Shown: piece by piece, positions 1 to 33,937 of the stretch
Layout: every line of letters starts with the position of its first letter
How positions within the stretch are numbered: the stretch's first letter is position 1
Assembly: GCF_964355755.1 (NCBI RefSeq)
Contig: NC_092670.1
Location: 5,357,001-5,421,000, forward strand
Reading direction: 5' to 3'
From: Antedon mediterranea
Taxonomy: Eukaryota; Echinodermata; Crinoidea; Comatulida; Antedonidae
DNA: 64,000 nt
Position numbers and translations under genes: made by a program
Notes under the pieces: model-generated
What the model was told of the DNA's origin: nothing
Seen by the model: only the letters and a program-made list of their open reading frames with translations
Databases searched by the model: none

Positions 1-414
1 GAAATTAGGCATATTCTGTTAATATATTATTCAAAAACAATGGTCTGAATTTCGCGGAATTTTGTTTGCCGCCCTCTACATTACGCAATAAAAAACAACA
101 TGATTTATATACAATTGTTACTTATTATATGTAATAAATAATAAAATAGTAGTAAGTGACATGAATTAACATTCAAATAAACTTTAATAATAATTTTTAT
201 TTTTTACCTTAACCCAATATTATAATTTTGAATTAAATATAATTAAATAATATGTGCAAGTTGAAAGTATTTATGTTCACTGAAACTAAAAAATGGCTGC
301 TCAACGTACTTGGACGATTTCTCAATCGCGAAGATTGATTTATTGTTGGTAGGCTTTGAACCACCGATACATTTCATCGATTAAAACCACTGTAAGAACT
401 ATACTTTTTTAACG
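1..414 (+). promoter_or_regulatory. AGO 5' flank / 5' UTR with an upstream ORF
   Basis: AT-rich DNA before the inferred AGO start. It contains a short upstream ORF (293-352, 19 codons plus stop) whose start aaaATGGCTGC is in a good initiation context. The same string resembles a YY1-type core-promoter motif. The transcription start site cannot be placed, so the ORF may be translated leader or only promoter sequence. Confidence 0.35.
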
Positions 415-22890
<22,476 letters not shown>

Positions 22891-23053
22891 GTCAGAACGC
22901 AATAAAAGAAAAGTGTCTGTAGCAGAGGAGGTTAGGATATTGAATAAATAGCAGAGGGGGATGGTTTATTTTTTGGAAAAGCTATCACACAGACAATGTT
23001 TGAGAGTGGAATTTTGAACAGAGGCAGGTACTTATTACCTGTGAGGTAAATAT

Positions 23054-23227
23054 GTATTACACCATTTTCACACAGATTATATCTTATGGTTTTTCCATTT
23101 TAATGTTCAACAAAATTAACATACTGTCTTAAAACTACTGTACGTTGCAAACATTTCACCAGTGAAGATAGCATTTTCTTCATTGAATCATTTAAAAAAC
23201 CTTTCTGTGTGAAAACGGTGTAATACC
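23054..23227. mobile_element. Small MITE (174 bp)
   Basis: Inverted termini gtattacaccattttcacac on the left and gtgtgaaaacggtgtaatac on the right are nearly perfect complements. The interior is non-coding and AT-rich. Confidence 0.8.
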
Positions 23228-23351
23228 TCCGAATTAGTTTCTAATGAAAAGAAAGTCTTGCAATACTTATTATCTGTACATATGTATATTAGTTTAATTA
23301 GCTAGAGAGAGTAATTACTGATTCAAAACATTCTATAGATCGCAAGGAGGA

Positions 23352-23687
23352 TAATGTTACACCCCTTTTACACTGCCAAGCTAAAAAGAACCTAGTGTAC
23401 AGAAAGCAATATGGCGTAAACTTTTGTAAGCCAATGGAGATTTATATACGCGGCAATGCCAATCAATTTTTTTAAATAACTTGAAAAACAACAAAGTTCA
23501 CCACTACATAACACACTCTGAGAATAAAATAGGTATTAACTGACCAATCATGCTAATAAAATAGCGCGCAACTATTCTTTCCTCCCGAGATTTCACAAGG
23601 TTCGCGTATGCGTGTGTGAAAACGTGTAATAAGTCGGGAGATTGTTGTAAGTTGTAACAATTTATGCAGATGTGAAAAGGGTATTAC
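23352..23687. mobile_element. MITE family B, copy 2
   Basis: Left terminus ttacaccccttttacactgc and right terminus cagatgtgaaaagggtatta are inverted. The right half matches the 21892 copy (gcgcgcaactattctttcct ... gtgtgaaaacgtgtaataag). A related but diverged member of the same family. Confidence 0.7.
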
Positions 23688-24058
23688 ATAACAACTCCGC
23701 AATTTTCGCTGGCAGAGTAAAAGGGGTAATAGTTGCGATTGCAATAAAGTGAGTGAGTATTTTTGAAGGAAGTAACAATAATGTTATAAATGTTCTATAG
23801 AGGTAATATATAAGTTTGGGGGTTTTTAATGGTGGTGTGTAATTAATATATTGAGTGTCCGAATCCTTTTAGCAATCGTGTGTGCCCATCCTCAATTTAT
23901 GGCACAATTTGGATTCTAGTTTTGCAGTATGTGTAATTTTTTTTTTAGGGGTTGTAAGAGTATACATTTTTATCATCTGGTCTAACAATTACGTTTTATA
24001 AATATAAAATAAGTGGTCAGCAGGACCAGATAAAGGTTAAGTACTGTCCACAATAAGA

Positions 24059-24170
24059 AATTGACCACCTGATCAAGTGAGCAGTTCTACATTTTAATTG
24101 TATATTGATTTTATTAATATTCAAAATTTGCTCTGATTTGAGAACGGTTCACTGAAACCAGGTGGTCAAT
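24059..24170. mobile_element. Short inverted-repeat element (112 bp)
   Basis: aattgaccacctgatcaagt on the left and gaaaccaggtggtcaat on the right form a diverged inverted pair of about 28 bp around a T-rich centre. Confidence 0.55.
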
Positions 24171-24924
24171 GAATAGTTTAACAAAATGAAAAATTTATTT
24201 ATAGTGTATATAACTCCCTTTACTGTTTATTAGAATGTCTATTACTTTGTTAAAAGTGTTAATAGCAAATTTTCTATGACTTTTGGACTGTTCTATTCAG
24301 CATAATAGGTGATTACAGCAATAGTGCGTAGAAAACATCTGCTCATACATATTTCATATAAATAGGCACACCTGAAAGGCCTGTACATTTTTTTAATACT
24401 GTTACAATGCAAAAAAATTTACATTAATTTCATTTTAGGACTTCATTTTTAGGCCCTGGGACCCCACTAATTAATCCTGGATCTGCCACTCAGGGTAATT
24501 GGTGTAGTTAAAGAAGTTATTGTAAAATGTAGCAGAGCCGATGCCAGGTTTGGTATCAAAATTGGAGGCAGACAATGTGGAATGGGGTTGTGTGGTCGTT
24601 CATGACTTCCAACTGTGTACAAATTAACGTGATAGAAAGTGTATCATATTAAAAATTTGTCAGATTTCACCAGACTATGTAAGGTTTGCAAAAATGTGCA
24701 GATGTTCTTACGTCCTATTGCTGTCACTGAATCTGCTTTAGTGCAATGAATTGACCTACTAAGCTTAGCAGAATACCATAAATACATACTGTTTTAATAA
24801 GTTTAACATTTTTACAATACATTACATCTATGCAGATGATGCACATAAACATAAAATATTGTTTAAATGTATGTAAGTATAGTATAGTAGTAACCCTCCT
24901 TTGGCACACCTCTATTCAAGCGAC

Positions 24925-25037
24925 ACCCCTATTAAAAGTCCTAATTATGACCCTATCAAGGGTCCTAATTGTGACCCCTATTAAGGGTCCTAATTGTGAC
25001 CCCTATTAAGGGTCCTAATTGTGACCCCTAATAGGGG
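24925..25037. repeat. 25-bp tandem repeat, about 4 copies
   Basis: Unit ccctattaagggtcctaatt-gtgac. The cctaatt core recurs at 24940, 24964, 24989 and 25014. Confidence 0.9.
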
Positions 25038-25830
25038 TTCAACTGTTGACAAGATCAGTTGCAACAAATTAGCAATCACAAATAAATCTTATTAATAATT
25101 ATAGCTTTTTAAAATAATATTGCCATGCATATTTATTATAATGCTGCATATTCTGTAATGTAGGCATCCAGATTTATATTATTTTTTAAATTATGAATTT
25201 ATTTTGTAGCATAAAAATCATCATTTTAGCATTGTTTTTATGTTTAATCTAGACAAACTGCACCACATGTTTTGTTTAAAGTGCACCTAATGTTTAAGTT
25301 TAACCTTTTCAGGATGTTTATGACTAAAATGTCAAGCAGTTGTTGCTCACTGGCTAAACCCAGGGCACCAGAGTTTAAGGGGCCCCAGATGAACAGCCTC
25401 AATGCAACTACCCAGCATTGGAAGGCCCCTTAGGTGTACTAAACCAGTGGCCTTTTCCCCTGTGTTACGCCACTTGTACAGTATCTGCACATGAATACAA
25501 ACCAATCATTTTTGCGATAGCTGCCTTCACAATGCTCATTGCTACCTCGATATCAAAGTTTTATTTGCACGATATTTTGCATTGCATAATTGTCACCATC
25601 GCATCGTGCCATAAAATATCATTACGTAAATATGACTAGAGAAGCAGTAGAAGAATTTAAATAAGTATTTTAGGTACTGAACAGTTTAATAATGTTCAAA
25701 TTGAATACTATTGCAACTACTGTGTTTGTATGATAGCAAGGGAATTATAGGGAGTACTGTATCCAATTGTAAATTTATATTGAACAATTTAATGATGTCA
25801 TGATTATGATTACTTTGTAATCATAAGTGT

Positions 25831-25967
25831 TTAAGCTTGGTTCCCACTGGGATGTAAGAACAATGCAAGCGAGTTGGCCAATGAGAAGAGACAGTTTGAA
25901 TGATACATCGCTTGGGATTGGTCAAAACACTTATGTTGTGTTGTGTCCTAGTGGTAGTCCAAGCTTT
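25831..25967. mobile_element. MITE with AAGCTTGG ends (about 135 bp)
   Basis: ta-agcttggttcccactgg on the left pairs with cctagtggtagtccaagctt-ta on the right. The interior contains two inverted ttggcca/gattggtca segments. Confidence 0.7.
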
Positions 25968-27439
25968 ACTGTCAATAATATAAAAAAACTTGAGTTACTA
26001 CAAACATAACTTAGGAGAAAATATTAATATTGTTTTTCTCCCTGCTACGAAGAAATCTGTTTTAATAATTAATGTATTGTGATTGCAATACTAAAAATAT
26101 GTAGGTTAATTTTCATATTTCATACACTTATTTCTTTGTAGTTTAAATGCAATTCTGTGGCGATTTTAACAGTCATTTTATCGAGGTACTTGTTTGGTAC
26201 TGTGCACAGTACCGGATCCACAATTTCATTTTAGCTGTAAAAATGGAGTAACTAACTCCTAGCGCAACTTGTCTGTTGTAGTGCGACTAAAGCCATATTA
26301 TTATAGTGGTCTGTACAGGCCAGATTGTGGACCACAGCTGTACAGTAGGCAATATTTTTAATTACAAAAGTTATATATTAGTTTCTTCATCCGTCGACCA
26401 TTTATTAAACAATAAATATTTAATTTAATTCTCTCATCATGTTGTGTTTAAAAATACTCATTGTTTGGGTAATATACATTTTTTGTTTGGTGTTTATTTG
26501 CGGTGTTTTAGATAGGCCCCACATAATTTTATATCTGTATATTTAAAAAAAATAGCAATCCATGAAATATGTATATTTAAACAGATGTAATGCAAGGCTT
26601 TACCTTGCAAAGTAAAATAATTTTGTACTGAAAAACATATGCCAACATTATGGGAAAACAAATTGGAAATGTGTTATATGTAAACAGAAAAATATTTTGT
26701 ACAAAATTGTGAATTTAAAGGATTATTCCTAATTGTGAATTGCCTGTTCATGAATCGATCACAAAATTTAAGATTTATTTAGAAAATTTTATATAGAAAA
26801 TAAAAATGATCATGGAATCAAAATGTTAATATAAATGTTTATTTAAATTTTAAGTGGTAATTTTGTATGATTTTATTTTATAATCTGGGAATCCCTGTAC
26901 ACCTAAAAAATAGATTTAAATGTAATGGTTGAGTAACTTCATTTAATAACAAGCTGTTTTGTCCAAAATTAATGTTTGGTTTCCATTCTGTATAACCCTT
27001 TCAGAACACTCATTTTTTATCCTAATTGCTAACTCTTAAAAAGTGATTTCAATTCCATAATACACACTGGTTGTATAAATCACGTTTGAAATTAAACTTA
27101 AGTACCATGTCAATTTAATTATTGCCCTTGTTTGGTATAATTTTATAAACACATTATTTGTTTCATACCCAAACATTTATAGGTTCTAATGACTTGTTCT
27201 ACATTAGGGATTGGTACATTATAATTAGTTTTTACAACCGTTATATAAATTATCTAATAATTTTTGTTGTAAATGAAAATATTATTGTATTCTATTTATA
27301 TCTATCGTAGCGATGTCAACTAAGGGTTTGGGTTTATTTTTTAAGTATATGTTATTAAAACATTTTATGATATATAGATGATTGATTGATGGATTTCATT
27401 CGATATTGAATTAAAATAGTAAAATATAAAAAGTACATA

Positions 27440-27800
27440 ATTAGACCTGTGGTAGAATATGCTACACCGGATTGGCACCCAAACCTTAGCGATGAACATA
27501 CCAATGCTATTGAAAGAGTATAAAAACGTGCGTGTCGAATCATCTTCAATTATGTCTCATATGACGCAGCTTGTTCAAATTACAACCCCTTAAGGAACGA
27601 AGAACTGAATTATGTATTAAGTTTCGTACTTCTTTACTTAATTCTGAATTTAAAGAATGGTCACCACCCCTAAGAGAAGAAGCCCATAAGTACAATTTAA
27701 GAAATAGGAAACACCATACGATCCCCAGTGTCAAAACAGAATGATACAAACGTAACCCCATTCCCTACCTCGTAAATATTTAAATAACCGGGCCTAATGC
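27440..27800 (+). mobile_element. CR1/L2-like LINE 3' remnant (RT C-terminal region, dead)
   Basis: Translates from 27440 as IRPVVEYATPDWHPNLSDEH, the signature end of LINE reverse transcriptases (xRPxxEYAxxxWxP...). An in-frame stop follows shortly after the ERV that comes next. Downstream it continues with KRACRIIFNYVSYDAAC and, in another frame, a Lys/Arg-rich HKYNLRNRKHHTIPSVKTE tail. It is 5' truncated and inactive. Confidence 0.8.
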
Positions 27801-28107
27801 ATTTTACTTTTAATTCATATTCGCGGGGCAATTTCATTTCATTTATCTTTTTATTTCGGAATATCATGGTGACATAATATTATATCCATAGCAAAAGAGA
27901 GAAAAAAAAAATCTTAATCTAACAATAATATTATATTATTCCAAATTTCTGTTTTTATAATTGTATTTTATTATATAATGTATATTTTAAATTGTTTATC
28001 ATTTGTGTTCAATTCAATTTATTTCGAATTTCACAATACAAACAATAACACATATATCACACATGTTAGAAGAGTTGACTCTTCCTTTTTTTTAAATTCA
28101 CTTATTT

Positions 28108-28113
28108 TTTATT
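28108..28113 (-). terminator. Polyadenylation signal of the CCDC127-like gene
   Basis: tttatt on the plus strand is AATAAA on the coding strand, about 32 bases downstream of the stop codon. Confidence 0.5.
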
Positions 28114-28144
28114 GGCATGATTTGCAAATGTAGCCTACTGTTCA

Positions 28145-28900
28145 CTATTTATTTTGCATTTGTGCAGATGCTTTTTCAAATTTAAGCAGCTTTGCCTTTG
28201 CTCGCCATAAATCAACTAATGTCCACATCATACATCCATTCTCATCCCTAGTGTTCCCACAATGTGTATCTTTTTCAAAGATCTCCTTCAATCCCTTGTA
28301 CAATGTCAAATCCTTGTCATACGGCCTTGAGTATCCAAAATCTAAAAGATGTTTCTCAACCTTTAACCGGTCTACTTTATTCTTGAACACGCTGCAAAAT
28401 ATGTCCTGCCTGTCTTTAAGTCCCTCGGCTATCTTATCTAAATCTTGGTTGATTTTTCTATATTCTGAATCCTGTTGATGAAGCGCTTTTTGAAATGAAA
28501 TCTGTGGATTTTTAGCTTCAAACTCATTCTCACGTTGTTTCAGAGCTGTAAGCTCACGTTGTAACTCTTCCTCTCTTTGGCGGTTTGAATTTTCTTTTCT
28601 TTTCGCAAGCCATACTGTAAAACAAAAAATTACAAATTCAAATAATAGTACTGTTGTATGAATGTTAATGGTCATACAAGCAATCATTCTTTTGATTTTG
28701 TGCTCATTTATATGCATCCTCCTTTAGTTCCCCCTCCCACCCAGCTTCCAAAACAAGAAAAAAACCAACTTACAAAAAAATGCAGTTGTCGCTGGTATTA
28801 AGAATGGAATCGCCTCACCAAAAATTCGACTAAGTCGCTGCTTCCATGGCTCATCACCAGGAGGCAGACTAAGATTATTTAATTTGATTTCATCTTTCAT
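28145..28900 (-). CDS. CCDC127: CCDC127-like coiled-coil membrane protein, 2 exons, 198 aa
   Basis: Exon 1 is 28900-28774 (42 codons plus 1 nt), the intron 28773-28615 (gtaagt ... tttacag), exon 2 28614-28145; the total is 199 codons with stop. The protein starts MKDEIKLNNLSLPPGDEPWK and has one hydrophobic segment at about residues 31-46. A KRK patch and a charged coiled coil (about 48-110) follow, then a conserved C-terminal block: RQDIFCSVF, IFEKDTHCG and MMWTLVDLW. I recognise this block (RQxIxCSxF ... IFxxDTxCG ... MW) as that of vertebrate CCDC127, a small, mitochondria-associated protein of poorly defined function. Identification rests on recalled family pattern. A likely acceptor (tttttcag) just upstream of the ATG suggests a 5' UTR intron. 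AATAAA on this strand (28113-28108) lies about 32 nt past the stop. Confidence 0.8.
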
Positions 28901-29832
28901 GGCTTGTTAGTATAGTCTGAAAAAAATGTAAAATAAAAATATTAGTAGAACTAGAAGTATGATCTTTATTTGTCATTTGCCTGTAGGCAATAAATAAATT
29001 ATAAATAGCGATTTATTTAGCTTTTTGGTGGCCATACTATTTGCTCAATTAATCATGACCGACGACGCAATAGTGCTGAAAACATCGCAGGTTTGATTTC
29101 ACGCAGGCGAGGGCAAACACAATTATTAGAAGGGCATTTTCTTACGTTGCGTAGATTGCGTTACGTCCCCCACCAGGAGTTTCATCCCTGAAAAGTTTCA
29201 CTTTCTTGCAACTTAGCCTGCACGACTTTTATTTCATGTTGACACAGTCTTCTTTTTTTTTGCCTAATTTCCAGGCCATTCTCAGGATCGGATAACCTTC
29301 AGTCTGTTGTTCATCCACCAACTAGGCAGTGCCTCTCTACCTACCTACCTACCCCCCCCCCCCCTACTAATAATAGGCCTAGGCCCTCTAGATAGATTAA
29401 GAGGCAATTTAGACTTTAGTTAGGCCTAGTAACTAGGCCTAGCCTAGTAGTAGGATAGGCCTACAACTTAACAATAACAATACATTTACAACACACAACA
29501 TCACTCACGCCGAAATAAAAACAGGACCGAAACGGACCTACAGTAGCTCCGCACGACCTACTACTACTATAGCAAATTACTATTACCTGTAGTGTGCTAG
29601 GCCTCTACTTTACCCAACCTTAAGTGAAAAATCAATAGGTCTAGCTAGGCCTAAAGGTAGGGTAGGCTGCACTTAATACGCACCACCTGCCTGCTGCATG
29701 CTGCTTGGATGATCCCTGTGATGTGACGTTTGTGGCTCTGGACAAAGAATATAAATGATATTCTTTGCTCTGGATCATATTTTTGAACAGCGCCACCAAT
29801 TTATGGGGCCCAATTTCCCTGGATCCCCCATT
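28901..29832. other. 5' flank of the CCDC127-like gene
   Basis: Contains the probable 5' UTR intron (acceptor at about 28919 on the minus strand), a poly-C run near 29353-29364 and aggcctag simple sequence at 29375-29460 and 29640-29665. No protein-coding signal seen. The less AT-rich 29640-29720 stretch could be the promoter region. Confidence 0.4.
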
Positions 29833-31005
29833 AAAGGGGAACCAATAAAGGGGAACCAATAAAGGGGAACCAATAAAGGGGAACCAATAAAGGGGAACCA
29901 ATAAAGGGGAACCAATAAAGGGGAACCAATAAAGGGGAACCAATAAAGGGGAACCAATAAAGGGGAACCAATAAAGGGGAACCAATAAAGGGGAACCAAT
30001 AAAGGGGAACCAATAAAGGGGAACCAATAAAGGGGAACCAATAAAGGGGAACCAATAAAGGGGAACCAATAAAGGGGAACCAATAAAGGGGAACCAATAA
30101 AGGGGAACCAATAAAGGGGAACCAATAAAGGGGAACCAATAAAGGGGAACCAATAAAGGGGAACCAATAAAGGGGAACCAATAAAGGGGAACCAATAAAG
30201 GGGAACCAATAAAGGGGAACCAATAAAGGGGAACCAATAAAGGGGAACCAATAAAGGGGAACCAATAAAGGGGAACCAATAAAGGGGAACCAATAAAGGG
30301 GAACCAATAAAGGGGAACCAATAAAGGGGAACCAATAAAGGGGAACCAATAAAGGGGAACCAATAAAGGGGAACCAATAAAGGGGAACCAATAAAGGGGA
30401 ACCAATAAAGGGGAACCAATAAAGGGGAACCAATAAAGGGGAACCAATAAAGGGGAACCAATAAAGGGGAACCAATAAAGGGGAACCAATAAAGGGGAAC
30501 CAATAAAGGGGAACCAATAAAGGGGAACCAATAAAGGGGAACCAATAAAGGGGAACCAATAAAGGGGAACCAATAAAGGGGAACCAATAAAGGGGAACCA
30601 ATAAAGGGGAACCAATAAAGGGGAACCAATAAAGGGGAACCAATAAAGGGGAACCAATAAAGGGGAACCAATAAAGGGGAACCAATAAAGGGGAACCAAT
30701 AAAGGGGAACCAATAAAGGGGAACCAATAAAGGGGAACCAATAAAGGGGAACCAATAAAGGGGAACCAATAAAGGGGAACCAATAAAGGGGAACCAATAA
30801 AGGGGAACCAATAAAGGGGAACCAATAAAGGGGAACCAATAAAGGGGAACCAATAAAGGGGAACCAATAAAGGGGAACCAATAAAGGGGAACCAATAAAG
30901 GGGAACCAATAAAGGGGAACCAATAAAGGGGAACCAATAAAGGGGAACCAATAAAGGGGAACCAATAAAGGGGAACCAATAAAGGGGAACCAATAAAGGG
31001 GAACC
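29833..31005. repeat. 14-bp satellite array, about 84 copies, essentially invariant
   Basis: Unit aaaggggaaccaat repeated head to tail over 1173 bp (83.8 copies). I saw no variant unit. Because 14 is not a multiple of 3 and the minus-strand unit lacks stops, all three minus frames stay open and give 382-464-aa ORFs of a 14-residue PLYWFPFIGSPLLV repeat. These are an arithmetic consequence of the repeat, not genes. Each unit carries a GGGG tract and a CCAAT pentamer. Confidence 0.97.
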
Positions 31006-33937
31006 TTTTTTGGTCCCAAAGTTAGTATCCAACAATAATAATGAATGCTTCCAATATCCAACTGTAATGTTCGCTCAAAAGAATCTTGCACCTCAATTGA
31101 TTTTTTTAAATTGGAAATCATCTCATACAGAAATGATGAAAAAATACAATGTATTCTGAAGACATTTGCAATGTGATGACATCATGTGATATATATTTAT
31201 TTATTTACAGTGACATGTTAATTAATTAATGAATATTAACTACTATAGTGTAAATTAGTATGGTATGTGTAATGTTATGACTTGTGGGTCCGAATAATGA
31301 CTATAATAACGCAATAGACGACTGTGTAAACTTTTATAACTTTTAATGCAGAAACTCCAGAATCAAGATGGCTGTCAAAACCATGTGCACGAATTGTGCG
31401 GTGTGGGGGCGCTGTACACATTACAGTTGTGTTCAGGCTTACAATCTCATTACAGTATGCTGCTAGTGAAATACCCTAGTTAAATTAAATGAAAAAAAAG
31501 ATGCACTTAAATTTTCTACAAAATTTATTTGTCCATGAAATAAATGACATGATCATTATCCACATTTACATTTTGAAATAGTCCTCCAGTTAGTAAATAC
31601 CCTACTAACGAAGTACCTATTACACACTATACAGTACGTCATGGTGGTCAATATTATAATTAGATTACAATTAAAAGAATCAATTTTATTTCATTGTTTT
31701 CAGTGTAGCAATGTAGAATTTGGAATATTCAATTGAAAACTGCAAATAGGGAAATGAGGAAATCTGTGACACTGAAAATAAAACAGCTCCGATAATTGTT
31801 ATAGGCTATATATAATAAGCACCACATCAGAAATTTAAAATTTCAAAATCGTTTTTTTATATGTAAATGATATAAATGATAAGGAAGGCTTTACAAATGC
31901 TACTATTCAAAATAACAATATAAATTTGGTTTTAAATATTATATAACAAATTGTATTAAAATCATCTATCAGCACACTTTTTAAACACTTTACATGGGTA
32001 AAAAATGTAAAAAAAATGTACAAATATTTGCACACATAATTTCAGAATCTACCTTAACACTCTACAATCCAAAAATACTGTGCCTGTTTTCGTCAAGATA
32101 AAATGGTTGACAACATGTAATTTCAAAATTGGCACTACACTGACTAATGGTCAAATTATAAAAATTACATTATCACACCCGCATAGGATTTGAATTAGAA
32201 TAACAATAATCACTTTAAACATACACTATACACTGTATATTATGCTCTAAAATTAACTTGTATATAATATATTAATAGTCAGGTATTCCAACCTGGTTCA
32301 TTCTTTCCCTCTGTATTCACATACAACTATTAATCACAAATGTAATGCATCTCTATTCATACTAGCAATTAGTGGTTGGAACTTAAAACCAATGTTATAC
32401 AATTATCTAGCCATAATTACTGTAATCACAACACAGGTCTCCCTTCAATTAGGATACTCTTAAGGCTAATTTACACAGATGAGCAGCAACAGTAAGCAAA
32501 AATCGTATCCCGCATAATACTCTATATCAATTCTGAGCATGCTTCCGTTCAACTGCCAGTCCACTACGTATACGGTCATAAGAAATTACATTTTGTTTTC
32601 GTTTACCCCTTGTCTCTGTAAACTGGCCTTTACTGTGACCAAAAGAACCAATAAGATAAGCTGGTAAAGAGATATAAATTATCAATGTCAATAATATGTT
32701 GATATAAAGTTGGAGCTACACCACGTAAAGTTTTAAAAAACTGTCGAATGCCTCAACGTTCGATCAATATACTTTGACCATCAACACAATTAGAGAGAGT
32801 AACAACTAGGACACCTGAGTGTATCCTTGCTATTTGATTGGTCAATTATGCATCACATGCTAATCTGTATGAAGCTGTTTTTACAATTTACTGTACAGAA
32901 GCTAAAATGTTCACGGACCAAAATGTACCACTTGCTGGCTCAAGTATAAACATCTACTCCTACAAGTTTGTGGTCAGTCAATGGTTAGCGGTTTGCTTAA
33001 CACATGCATATTTTTGCATAAAAACATTTAGAAATGGAGATTACACAGAAAATGCTTATATTCAAGTGAGATCAGGGTGGTTTACAATAACGCAAACAAC
33101 CTACAACAGTATTACAAAATCTAAACAGTCATCAAAAATACTATAAAAGCACCTAGTTGTATTGGAGGGATAGCCTACCTGCCCACTTTGTATTGCGCGC
33201 GATATATGGTCCAACATTCAAAGTTAAAACACACCATATATGTTACATTTAAAATATCACACATATTAAAAATTGCATCAGGAAAATTTAATTTAAAAAA
33301 TATATAATTCACACTTTTAAATAGGGCTTTTTGTACAAACAGTAGACCTGTATTGTTTTGTTAGAAAAGCCAACAATGGCTCTCGGACAATGTGTAGTTT
33401 GTTACTTTAAGTCAATGATTGCATATACAGTATCTTGTATTGTTAATCTTAACAATAACCAATTGTGGAAGTTATTTGTTAAAATAATGATACTAAAATG
33501 CTACCTATACAAGGAGGCAGTTTTAATATTTTTGGAATTATATTTGGAAAATAATTAGTTAAAACTGTAATATATTGTACATAAACATGTATTAAATCCA
33601 ATTTAATTAATATAATAAGGAGAATTTTAAATCTGAAAAAAATGGAACACAAGTATTTTATAATAGTAGTATGCGAGTGGGAATCAATCTTTTGGAGTTG
33701 GGTGCTAACCAAGGTCAAGGTTCAAATTAGGGCCTAAAAACATTTTACTGTGTGGGCAAGCCACTTACAGTCACTGTACAGTACAACATCCAATCTGTTA
33801 CAATTAATTAATTAATATGTAAAGGTCCACTAATAAGGTATATGATAAAAACAAACTCCGAAAAAAGTATAGGAAATTATGATTCATCACAATGGCTTGC
33901 GTCACTTTTTTCTGAGTTTGTTTTATATTGTCAACTA
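31006..33937. other. Intergenic / 3' UTR region downstream of the 868-aa zinc-finger gene
   Basis: AT-rich, no supported gene. It probably includes the 3' UTR of the minus-strand zinc-finger gene; candidate signals tttatt (AATAAA on the minus strand) lie at 31685 and 31524. It holds one MITE at 32461. Small ORFs at 32838-33146 and 33358-33718 show no domain. Confidence 0.45.
32461..32632. mobile_element. Diverged MITE with TAAGGCxxxTTTACA ends
   Basis: Left taaggctaatttacacagat and right tgtctctgtaaactggccttta form an imperfect inverted pair. The 172-bp interior is non-coding. Confidence 0.6.

Larger units (their letters stand above)
22891..28107 (+). other. Gene-free 3' flank of AGO (5.2 kb)
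   Basis: AATAAA occurs 11 bases after the AGO stop (22901), but longer 3' UTR isoforms are possible. I see no coding exon. The content is AT-rich sequence with MITEs at 23054, 23352, 24059 and 25831, a 25-bp tandem repeat at 24925 and a LINE relic at 27440. Segments such as 25380-25640 and 26160-26340 are less AT-rich but unexplained. Confidence 0.55.

Noticed and set aside
30000-31000. CRISPR-like or prokaryotic repeat array interpretation of the 14-bp repeats
   Set aside because: No spacers between units and a eukaryotic context with introns and LINEs.
29641-31121. Three overlapping minus-strand ORFs of 382-464 aa with a PLYWFPFIGSPLLV repeat
   Set aside because: They arise automatically from the 14-bp satellite, whose minus-strand unit lacks stops in all frames. 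No start context, splice structure or non-repeat domain supports them.
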